25,772 nucleotides of DNA. Origin: Actinobacteria bacterium UBA2286 (GTDB lineage Bacteria > Actinomycetota > Coriobacteriia > Anaerosomatales > Anaerosomataceae). The stretch spans positions 1-25,772 of the forward strand of contig DDWM01000031.1 in the NCBI GenBank assembly GCA_002345925.1. The letters are read 5' to 3'. The notes beneath the pieces are model-generated. The model was given only the letters and a program-made list of their open reading frames with translations, was not told the DNA's origin and did not search any database. Both the position numbers and the translations under genes were made by a program. The first letter of the stretch is position 1. The number at the start of each line of letters is the position of its first letter. This document shows, one piece after another, positions 15,267 through 21,667 of the stretch.

Positions 15267-16057
15267 AATACGTACTCGCGTTCGACGCAGCCACCGAGCA
15301 TGTGGCGATCGGTATCGCCGGGCTGGAGTCCGGGGGCTACCGGACGTTTGCAGCCGTCGACTTCTCGGCGCCAAGGGCTGCTCTGGGAGAGCTTCTGCCT
15401 GCGACGCACCGCCTGCTGGAGTCGGCTGGGATCGCGCCGGCCGACCTTGCTGTGGTGGCGGTCGGTAGGGGGCCGGGCTCGTTCACCGGCGTCCGGATCG
15501 CGGTTGCGACTGCGAAGGGGCTGGCACACGGTCTGGGCGTCCCGCTTGCGGGCCTCGGCACTCTTGACGCGGTTGCGTGGCGCTTCAAGGACACGACCGG
15601 ACTTGTCGGCGTCGTTGGTGATGCGATGCGCGGCGAGGTGTACCCGTGCCTTTTCAGGTGCGCCAACGGCGAATGCGAGCGTCTTGATGAGTACGACGTT
15701 GCCAAACCCGCGGCCGCTGCGGCCGCTTGGGCCGATGCGCTTGACGAGCCTGTCACGCTGGCCGGAAACGGCCTGGTGAAGTATGCCGGGGTGTTCTCGG
15801 CAGCGCTTGGGAATCGCGCCGAGATCGCGCCTGAGGACATGTGGACGCCGACGGGAGCCTCGGTGGTGGATGCGGCATACGCCGGCCGCTACGAGCCCTC
15901 GCTGATGACCGCGCTGCGTACCCCGGAGAAAGCGGCTCCCGGATTGCTGCTCCCCGTCTACACAAGACTTTCTGATGCCGAGGAGGACGAGGTGAAGCGC
16001 GCTGGCGCCGTACCGTCCACCGGCGTTGCTGGTCCGGGGAAGGGCGGGGGTGCGTGA
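15263..16057 (+). CDS. tsaB: tRNA threonylcarbamoyladenosine biosynthesis protein TsaB
   Basis: TsaB is the inactive ASKHA-fold partner of TsaD and the dimerisation platform of the t6A transferase. The 264-residue protein begins MKYVLAFDAATEHVAIGIAG, the family's degenerate nucleotide-binding strand pair. It carries the signature VAVGRGPGSFTGVRIAVATAKGLA near residues 67-90. Length is at the upper end of the family, because of a C-terminal stretch of about 30 residues that is rich in Gly, Glu and Lys (DAEEDEVKRAGAVPSTG...). The end overlaps the next gene as TGATG. Its direct contact partner, TsaD, is encoded in the adjoining fused gene. Confidence 0.95.
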   Translation: MKYVLAFDAATEHVAIGIAGLESGGYRTFAAVDFSAPRAALGELLPATHRLLESAGIAPADLAVVAVGRGPGSFTGVRIAVATAKGLAHGLGVPLAGLGTLDAVAWRFKDTTGLVGVVGDAMRGEVYPCLFRCANGECERLDEYDVAKPAAAAAAWADALDEPVTLAGNGLVKYAGVFSAALGNRAEIAPEDMWTPTGASVVDAAYAGRYEPSLMTALRTPEKAAPGLLLPVYTRLSDAEEDEVKRAGAVPSTGVAGPGKGGGA

Positions 16058-17535
16058 TGGAAATCCGCCGTATGCTCACATCCGACCTGACGGGCGTGCT
16101 CGCGATCGAGCGAGCTTCGTTCCCCGCGCCGTGGACCGAAGGCATGTTCGCCGAGGAACTCGCGCGCGACGACCGCGTTTGGCTTGTGGCCGAGGAGGCC
16201 CCTGCGCTGCTCGGCTTCGGCGGCATCATGTTTGCACCCGATGGCGCACACGTGATGGATGTCGCGGTTGCGCCCGATTTGCGGCGCGATGGGACCGGCA
16301 GAGCGCTCATGCTCGCGCTTGCACGTGAGGCCGACGCGGTTGGCGCGAAGCGGCTCACGCTTGAGGTCCGCTCGGCCAACGAGGCCGCGCTTGGCATGTA
16401 CGCGCAGCTCGGGTTCGAGTCGGCGGGCGTGCGTCCCGGTTACTACGAAGAGACCGGCGAGGACGCCGTGATCATGTGGGCGGATACCGCGCGCCTGCTG
16501 GGAATCGGTGCAGCTGCCAAGGGACACGACCTCATCCTCGCGATCGAGACATCGTGTGACGAGACCGCGGCATCCGTGATGCGCGGCGGCGTCGAGGTGC
16601 TCTCAAGCGTGGTCGCCACACAGGTGGACTTCCACGCGCGCTTCGGTGGCGTGGTGCCAGAGATCGCGTCGCGCAAGCATACCGAGGCCATCGTCGGTGT
16701 CGTTGATGAGGCGCTTGAGCGCGCTGGCGTGGGCTTTGGCGATCTGGACGCTCTCGGCGTGACTTACGGCCCCGGGCTCATCGGCGCGCTTGTCGTTGGC
16801 GTCGCATACGCGAAGGGCCTGTCGCTTGCGACGGGACTGCCGCTAGTTGGCGTGAACCATCTCGAGGGCCACATCTTCGCGAACCGCCTCGCCGATCCCG
16901 AGCTCAAGACGCCGCTCATCGCGCTTGTGGTCTCAGGCGGCCACACGTCGCTCATCCATGTGCCCGAGTGGGGCGAGTACCACACGCTCGGCTCCACGCT
17001 CGACGACGCGGCGGGCGAGGCGTTCGACAAGGTCGCCAAACTCGTTGGCCTCGGCTATCCGGGCGGTCCCGCGATCTCACGCCTCGCCGAGGAAGGCGAC
17101 CCTGCCGCGATCCCGTTCCCGCGCGCGATGCTGCACTCCGGCGACTACGACTTCTCGCTCTCGGGCCTCAAGACGGCTGTCCTCACGTACGTGCGTCGTG
17201 AGCAAGCTGCTGGCCGAGAGGTGCACCTTCCGAACCTCGCAGCGTCGTTCCAGGCCGCGGTCATCGACGTGCAGGTCGCCAAGGCCGTTCGTGCGGCAGC
17301 CGAGTACGGCGTGAAGGACTTCTGCCTTGGCGGGGGAGTTGCGGCGAACGTTGCACTGCGCGAGGCGCTGAAGAACGCGCTCGCGGCCAACGGCGTGCGG
17401 TTGTCCGTGCCGCCGTTCGCGCTTTGCACCGACAACGCCGCGATGATTGCCGCCGCAGCTCATTTCCGCCTGCTCAAGGGTGGATTCCTCGACCTTTCTG
17501 CCGAGGCGACAGCCAGTTTGCCGCTGGACGGATAG
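16057..17535 (+). CDS. tsaD: Fused RimI (ribosomal protein S18-alanine N-acetyltransferase) and TsaD (t6A transferase)
   Basis: The 492-residue product joins two enzymes that are usually separate. Residues 1-145 are a GNAT acetyltransferase of the RimI type, with an acetyl-CoA loop VAPDLRRDGTGRALM and the C-terminal GFESAGVRPGYYEETGEDAVIMW typical of S18-acetylating enzymes. After a linker of about 12 residues, TsaD starts at residue 158 (LILAIETSCDETAASV). It carries the metal-binding pair H268 and H272 in HLEGHIFAN, plus SGGHTSL and the late CTDNAAMIAAAAH. TsaD transfers the threonylcarbamoyl group to A37. Start choice: ATG 16057 overlaps the tsaB stop; GTG 16054 is possible. An in-frame ATG at 16474 could give TsaD alone but has no clear ribosome-binding site. 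Confidence 0.95.
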   Translation: MEIRRMLTSDLTGVLAIERASFPAPWTEGMFAEELARDDRVWLVAEEAPALLGFGGIMFAPDGAHVMDVAVAPDLRRDGTGRALMLALAREADAVGAKRLTLEVRSANEAALGMYAQLGFESAGVRPGYYEETGEDAVIMWADTARLLGIGAAAKGHDLILAIETSCDETAASVMRGGVEVLSSVVATQVDFHARFGGVVPEIASRKHTEAIVGVVDEALERAGVGFGDLDALGVTYGPGLIGALVVGVAYAKGLSLATGLPLVGVNHLEGHIFANRLADPELKTPLIALVVSGGHTSLIHVPEWGEYHTLGSTLDDAAGEAFDKVAKLVGLGYPGGPAISRLAEEGDPAAIPFPRAMLHSGDYDFSLSGLKTAVLTYVRREQAAGREVHLPNLAASFQAAVIDVQVAKAVRAAAEYGVKDFCLGGGVAANVALREALKNALAANGVRLSVPPFALCTDNAAMIAAAAHFRLLKGGFLDLSAEATASLPLDG

Positions 17536-17567
17536 CGGACTCAAGCGCTGCTCATTCGTTTTGCCTG

Positions 17568-17593
17568 AGAGCCCGGAATCGCTTCCGGGCTCT
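17568..17593 (+). terminator. Terminator of the tsa operon
   Basis: AGAGCCCGGAA and TTCCGGGCTCT form an 11-base-pair perfect stem with a TCGC loop, starting 33 bases after the tsaD stop. The following ACTTGTG is only mildly T-rich, so termination may be less than complete. Its position between tsaD and the groES promoter supports the assignment. Confidence 0.75.
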
Positions 17594-17640
17594 ACTTGTG
17601 TGATATGAGTGTGGTTGTATCAGATTCTCGCTCGGACCCC

Positions 17641-17669
17641 TTGCGTGAGGAGCAGCTGAACACTAGAAT
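17641..17669 (+). promoter_or_regulatory. Promoter of groES-groEL
   Basis: TTGCGT (17641-17646) and TAGAAT (17664-17669) are separated by 17 bases. Transcription would begin near 17676, placing the CIRCE element directly at the start of the transcript, the usual arrangement for HrcA-repressed chaperone operons. Confidence 0.7.
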
Positions 17670-17678
17670 TCGATACTG

Positions 17679-17705
17679 TTGGCACTCGGACGCCGAGAGT
17701 GCCAA
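17679..17705 (+). promoter_or_regulatory. CIRCE operator (HrcA binding site)
   Basis: The inverted repeat TTGGCACTC-N9-GAGTGCCAA has the exact geometry of CIRCE, whose consensus is TTAGCACTC-N9-GAGTGCTAA. The arms differ from consensus at a single, symmetrically compensated position (A to G, and T to C), so dyad symmetry is perfect. It implies heat-shock repression by HrcA, which is encoded outside this window. Confidence 0.92.
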
Positions 17706-17722
17706 TCATTGTCGGAGAAATG

Positions 17723-17766
17723 GGTACATCTCTTAAGCGCCTTCTCGGCGTGGGTGTGGATGTACC
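17723..17766 (+). other. Two-tier hairpin in the groES 5' leader
   Basis: GGTACATC (17723-17730) pairs with GATGTACC (17759-17766) as a perfect eight-base-pair outer stem. Inside it CGCC (17738-17741) pairs with GGCG (17747-17750) around TTCTC, with a G-U pair extending that stem. The structure ends 17 bases before the groES AGGAGG site. No U-run follows, so it is not a terminator. It is separate from CIRCE and unexplained by HrcA control. Confidence 0.5.
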
Positions 17767-17795
17767 TTGGTGAACGAGACATAGGAGGGTAGAGC

Positions 17796-18089
17796 ATGAA
17801 CATGAAGCCGCTGTTCGACAACATCGTTGTCAAGCCTGCGAAGGCCGAGGAGCAGACCAAGTCAGGCCTGTTTATCCCGGATTCTGCTCAGGAGAAGCCG
17901 AAGCAGGGCGAGATCGTCGCCGTCGGTGCTGGCAACTGGGACAAGAAGGGCGAGAATCGCCTGCCGATGGACGTCAAGGTCGGCGACGTCGTCATCTACA
18001 AAGAGTGGGGCAAGACTCCCATCAAGATCGACGGTGTGGAGTACTTCCTGATGTCGCAGAGCGACGTACTTGCGCTGGTAGCCGAGTAA
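17796..18089 (+). CDS. groES: Co-chaperonin GroES (Hsp10)
   Basis: GroES forms the seven-subunit lid that closes the GroEL chamber. The 97-residue protein has the family's N-terminal strand (KPLFDNIVVKPAKAEEQT), the mobile loop that contacts GroEL (TKSGLFIPDSAQEKPKQGEIVAVG), and the C-terminal KVGDVVIYKEWGKTPIKIDGVEYFLMSQSDVLALVAE. The start ATG 17796 has AGGAGG seven bases upstream; an in-frame ATG two codons later is possible. It is first in a groES-groEL pair, separated from groEL by 66 bases containing a small hairpin. Regulation by HrcA is expected from the CIRCE element. Confidence 0.98.
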   Translation: MNMKPLFDNIVVKPAKAEEQTKSGLFIPDSAQEKPKQGEIVAVGAGNWDKKGENRLPMDVKVGDVVIYKEWGKTPIKIDGVEYFLMSQSDVLALVAE

Positions 18090-18102
18090 TCATCGAGAAC
18101 CC

Positions 18103-18120
18103 GGACGGCGGAAGTCGTCC
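18103..18120 (+). other. Intergenic hairpin with a GNRA loop between groES and groEL
   Basis: GGACGGC and GTCGTCC pair over seven bases (one G-U) around a GGAA tetraloop of the stable GNRA class. It lies 13 bases after the groES stop and upstream of the groEL GGAGG site. Likely roles are mRNA processing or stabilisation that sets the groEL to groES ratio; this is inference. Confidence 0.4.
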
Positions 18121-18155
18121 TCTCTGAACGAACAGAAGGAGGGACAGAACCAAAA

Positions 18156-19793
18156 ATGGCCAAAGATATCAGGTTTGATGAAGAAGCTCGTCGCGGCCTT
18201 GAGGCTGGCGTCAACAAGCTCGCCAATGCCGTTAAGGTGACCCTCGGCCCGAAGGGCCGTTACGTCGTGCTTGAGAAGAAGTTCGGCGCCCCCACGATCA
18301 CCAACGATGGTGTCACCATCGCCAGGGAGATCGAGCTCTCGGATCCCATCGAGAACATGGGTGCACAGCTCGTCAAGGAAGTCGCGACCAAGACCAACGA
18401 CGTTGCCGGTGACGGTACCACCACCGCAACGCTGCTCGCTCAGGTCATCGTGCGCGAGGGTCTGCGCAACGTGGCCGCGGGCGCCAACCCGCTTGCCATC
18501 AAGCGCGGCATCGAGAAGGCTGTCGAGACCGTCGTCGAGACGATCAAGTCGCATGCCAAGGAGATCGAGGACAAAGACGAGATCGCGCATGTTGGCGCCA
18601 TCTCGGCTGCTGATGATGTTATCGGCGCCAAGATCGCTGAGGCCATGGAGGTCGTGGGCAAGGACGGCGTCATCACCGTCGAGGAGAGCCAGACCTTCGG
18701 TATCGACATCGAGACCGTCGAGGGCATGCAGTTCGACAAGGGTTACGTGTCGCCGTACATGATCACGGACCCCGATCGCATGGAGGCCGTGCTTGAGGAT
18801 CCGTTCATCCTCATCGCGAACCAGAAGATCACGAACATCCAGGACATCCTGCCGATTCTTGAGAAGGTCATGCAGGCAGGCAAGCAGCTTGTGATCATCG
18901 CCGAGGACATCGAAGGCGAAGCCCTTCCGACCCTCGTGCTCAACAAGCTCCGCGGCACGTTCACCTCGGTTGCCGTCAAGGCACCGGGCTTTGGTGACCG
19001 CCGCAAGCGCATGCTCGAAGACATCGCCATCGTCACCGGTGGCCAGGTTGTCTCCGAGGAGCTCGGCCACAAGCTTGAGAACGTGGAGCTTGAGATGCTG
19101 GGTCGTGCCGAGAAGATCAAGGTCACCAAGGAAGACACGACCATCATCGGTGGCCGTGGCGCCGAGGACCAGATCAAGGCTCGCATCAACCAGCTCAAGT
19201 CCGAGATCGAGAACTCCGATTCTGACTTCGACCGTGAGAAGCTCCAGGAGCGTCTTGCGAAGCTCTCCGGTGGCGTCGCTGTGATCAAGGTCGGCGCAGC
19301 TACCGAGGTCGAGCTCAAGGAGAAGAAGCACCGCATCGAGGACGCTCTTCAGGCGACCCGCGCGGCTGTTGAAGAGGGTATCGTGGCCGGCGGTGGCGTG
19401 GCTCTCGTGAACGCGACCTCCGCTCTCGATTCGCTCGATCTCCCTGAAGACCAGATGATCGGTGTTCGGATCATCCGCAAGGCACTCGATGCTCCGCTGA
19501 AGACCATCGCTGACAACGCCGGCTTCGAAGGCTCCGTTGTTGTCGAGAAGGTCCGCAGCATGGGTGTTGGCCAGGGTCTGAACGCCGCGACCGGCGAGTA
19601 TGGCGACCTGCTCAAGATGGGCGTCATCGACCCGGTCAAGGTCACCCGTTCGGCGCTTCAGAATGCTGCCTCTATCGCGGCGCTCATTCTGATCACCGAG
19701 ACGACCATCTCGGATACTCCCGAGAAGGACGGCGGCTCCGCTGCTGCAGCCATGGCTGGCATGGGCGGCATGGGCGGCGGCGGGATGTACTAA
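18156..19793 (+). CDS. groEL: Chaperonin GroEL (Hsp60)
   Basis: GroEL is the 14-subunit ATP-driven folding chamber. The product has 545 residues, the normal length. The ATP-site segments VTLGPKGRYVVLEKKFGAPTITNDGVTIA and NDVAGDGTTTATLLAQ are intact, as are the apical-domain EDIEGEALPTLVLNKLRG, the aspartate in LPEDQMIGVRI that matches the hydrolysis residue of E. coli GroEL, and the NAATGEYGDL segment. The C-terminal tail ends in Gly-Gly-Met repeats (MAGMGGMGGGGMY), the type found in housekeeping GroEL; the tail is Gly/Met rather than His-rich as in mycobacterial GroEL1. AAGGAGG precedes the ATG by 14 bases. A strong bidirectional terminator follows 28 bases after the stop. Confidence 0.99.
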   Translation: MAKDIRFDEEARRGLEAGVNKLANAVKVTLGPKGRYVVLEKKFGAPTITNDGVTIAREIELSDPIENMGAQLVKEVATKTNDVAGDGTTTATLLAQVIVREGLRNVAAGANPLAIKRGIEKAVETVVETIKSHAKEIEDKDEIAHVGAISAADDVIGAKIAEAMEVVGKDGVITVEESQTFGIDIETVEGMQFDKGYVSPYMITDPDRMEAVLEDPFILIANQKITNIQDILPILEKVMQAGKQLVIIAEDIEGEALPTLVLNKLRGTFTSVAVKAPGFGDRRKRMLEDIAIVTGGQVVSEELGHKLENVELEMLGRAEKIKVTKEDTTIIGGRGAEDQIKARINQLKSEIENSDSDFDREKLQERLAKLSGGVAVIKVGAATEVELKEKKHRIEDALQATRAAVEEGIVAGGGVALVNATSALDSLDLPEDQMIGVRIIRKALDAPLKTIADNAGFEGSVVVEKVRSMGVGQGLNAATGEYGDLLKMGVIDPVKVTRSALQNAASIAALILITETTISDTPEKDGGSAAAAMAGMGGMGGGGMY

Positions 19794-19821
19794 GCGCCTC
19801 TGGCGTAGCTTGCTTCAAAAT

Positions 19822-19854
19822 GAAGGCCCCGGTCCTAGTTGGATCGGGGCCTTC
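19822..19854. terminator. Bidirectional terminator between groEL and the LysE-family gene
   Basis: GAAGGCCCCG (19822-19831) pairs with CGGGGCCTTC (19845-19854); the stem continues inward by four pairs (GTCC with GGAT, one G-U), leaving a TAGTT loop. CAAAAT precedes it, so on the minus strand the stem is followed by ATTTTG. The convergent genes end on either side, so it serves both, and is the strongest terminator in the window. Confidence 0.85.
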
Positions 19855-19861
19855 GTGTGCG

Positions 19862-20512
19862 CTACTGAATCGCACCCAGCAAGAACCGGACGCCAAGGTA
19901 GAGCAGGAAGCTCGCGCACACGGCGATGGCGATGCGGTAGACGGTGTCCGAGAGCACGCGCCGACCAGCGGACACCGCGCTCACTACCGCCGAGTACCAC
20001 ACGACATCGGCGAGTTGGTGACCGATGAAGAAAGCTGCGACGCCTATGGGTCCGATGGCGAGACCGTCAGCAGCGAGTTTGACGCCGATCGTGGCCCACC
20101 AGAGCGTCCAGTACGGGTTCGAGACACTCACCAGCGCACCATGCAGGATGGGCCCGAAGCGTTGGGGTGAGCCAGTTTGCGTGCTGTCGGCCCGGAGCTT
20201 GATGCGTCCGGTAAGCGCGCCGCGGAGAAGGCCCTGGCCCATCCAGAGGAGTACCGCACCGCCCGCGATCGCTAGCACGAGCGAGACGTCATCACGAACC
20301 AAGAAGTGCTGCAGACCGAAGGCGAAACCGATCAGCAGTAGTCCCTCAAGCGCGGCGTGGCCAATAAGCATTAGCAGTGCAGACAGCCTGCCTTGCTGCA
20401 ATGTGCGGGTGATGGTGACGGTGAGATATGGACCTGGCGCCATCGCGCCGGAGAGGCCGACAATGAACGCGTTCAAGCCGAGAAGCAATGCCTGGCTCAC
20501 GGCTGTGCTCAC
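19862..20512 (-). CDS. LysE/RhtB-family amino acid exporter
   Basis: The 216-residue protein is an inner-membrane exporter of the LysE family, which pumps out basic amino acids, threonine, homoserine or related metabolites. The diagnostic GAMAPGPYLTVTITRTLQQG sits at residues 22-41 in the first loop. Hydrophobic segments suggest six helices (roughly 8-28, 42-66, 72-95, 120-142, 150-175 and 190-214), and SVSNPYWTLWW is a conserved family segment before the fourth or fifth helix. Substrate cannot be assigned. The start is GTG 20512, with AAAGGGG five bases upstream; a GTG four codons later is possible. It is divergent from ychF and convergent with groEL, so it is probably a single-gene unit. 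Confidence 0.9.
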   Translation of the reverse strand: MSTAVSQALLLGLNAFIVGLSGAMAPGPYLTVTITRTLQQGRLSALLMLIGHAALEGLLLIGFAFGLQHFLVRDDVSLVLAIAGGAVLLWMGQGLLRGALTGRIKLRADSTQTGSPQRFGPILHGALVSVSNPYWTLWWATIGVKLAADGLAIGPIGVAAFFIGHQLADVVWYSAVVSAVSAGRRVLSDTVYRIAIAVCASFLLYLGVRFLLGAIQ

Positions 20513-20526
20513 GGCTACCCCTTTTC

Positions 20527-20552
20527 TTGTCCGGTTGGGGTGGTACTATACT
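20527..20552 (+). promoter_or_regulatory. Possible ychF promoter
   Basis: TATACT (20547-20552) is a good -10 box about 50 bases before ychF. The nearest -35-like hexamer, TTGTCC (20527-20532), is only 14 bases upstream, shorter than normal, so the -35 assignment is doubtful. A small GACCG-CGGTC hairpin (20563-20577) lies in the leader. Confidence 0.35.
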
Positions 20553-20602
20553 CCAAGCCTGAGACCGAATCGCGGTCCGGACTGCTCGGAAGGAGCACGC
20601 GC

Positions 20603-21667
20603 GTGGCGCTTTCAATAGGAATCGTCGGTCTGCCGAACGTTGGCAAGTCCACGTTGTTCAATGCACTGACACGCAAAGCTGTAGACGCCTCGAACTACCC
20701 GTTCGCGACGATTGAGCCCAACGTCGGCGTCGTGCCTGTTCCCGACCCGCGCGTTGATCGCCTCGTCGAGCTCGTGAAGCCGCAGCGCACCGTGCCTGCA
20801 GTCGTCGAGTTCGTCGACATCGCGGGCCTCGTTAAGGGCGCGAACGAAGGCGAGGGTCTCGGCAACCAGTTCCTGGCGAATATCCGTGAGACCGATGCGA
20901 TCGTCGAGGTCGTACGGTTCTTTTCGGATGAGAACGTCATCCACGTTGATGGCAAGGTAGACCCGCTCTCTGACGTCGAGACCATTCGCACCGAGCTGGT
21001 GCTGGCCGACCTCGGCACTATGGAGCGCTCGCTGACTCGTCTGGAGCGCGAGGTCAAGCGCGACAAGACGCTTGAGCCCAAGCTAGCCATCGCCCGCCGC
21101 ATTGAGGCCTGGATGGCCGAGGGCCACCGCGCGCGCACTATGCCTATGACGGCCGAGGAGAGCGAGCTTCTTCGCGACCTGCACCTGCTCACCATGAAGC
21201 CTATGCTCTACGTGGCGAACATCGATGAGAGTGCTATCGGCACCGATTTGCCTGAGATCGATGACGTGAAGCCGATTCCGATCTGCGCGAAGATCGAGTC
21301 CGAGATGGCCGATCTGGAAGCCGAGGAGCTTGCCGAGTACCTCGAGATGGAGGGGCTGGAAGAGCCCGGTCTCAATACGCTCATCCGCGAGGCATACCGC
21401 CTGTTGAACCTACAGAGCTACTTCACTGCCGGCGTGCAGGAGGTTCGCGCGTGGACCGTTCGGGTCGGTGCAAAGGCTCCCGAGGCTGCCGGTGTGATCC
21501 ACTCGGATTTTGAGCGCGGTTTCATCAAGGCCGAGACGATCTCATTCGCTGACTATGACGCGCTCGAGACCGAGGCCGCCGCTAAGGCTGCGGGCAAGCT
21601 GCGGATCGAAGGCAAGGAGTACATCGTCAAAGACGGCGACGTCATGCATTTCCGCTTCAACGTCTAG
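20603..21667 (+). CDS. ychF: Redox-regulated ATPase YchF (OLA1 family)
   Basis: YchF is an Obg-related, ribosome-associated P-loop protein that, unlike its GTPase relatives, prefers ATP. The G1 motif is GLPNVGKST at 9-17. G2 lies in NYPFATIEPNVG, G3 in DIAGLVKGANEGEGLGN, and the G4 position reads NIDE instead of NKxD, which is the basis for ATP preference. A coiled-coil region follows, and the C-terminal TGS domain contains RAWTVRVGAKAPEAAGVIHSDFERGFIKAE. The length is 354 residues, slightly under the usual 363. The frame is open back to 20393, but GTG 20603 is correct: the family motif starts at once and GGAAGGAG lies upstream. Its stop interlocks with that of the opposite-strand amidase gene. 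Confidence 0.97.
   Translation: MALSIGIVGLPNVGKSTLFNALTRKAVDASNYPFATIEPNVGVVPVPDPRVDRLVELVKPQRTVPAVVEFVDIAGLVKGANEGEGLGNQFLANIRETDAIVEVVRFFSDENVIHVDGKVDPLSDVETIRTELVLADLGTMERSLTRLEREVKRDKTLEPKLAIARRIEAWMAEGHRARTMPMTAEESELLRDLHLLTMKPMLYVANIDESAIGTDLPEIDDVKPIPICAKIESEMADLEAEELAEYLEMEGLEEPGLNTLIREAYRLLNLQSYFTAGVQEVRAWTVRVGAKAPEAAGVIHSDFERGFIKAETISFADYDALETEAAAKAAGKLRIEGKEYIVKDGDVMHFRFNV

Noticed and set aside
18090..19331. A 413-codon open frame on the minus strand opposite groEL, rich in Leu, Asp and Gly.
   Set aside because: It is the antisense shadow of a highly expressed GC-rich gene. Low-complexity composition, no ribosome-binding site and no family motif; groEL on the other strand is certain.
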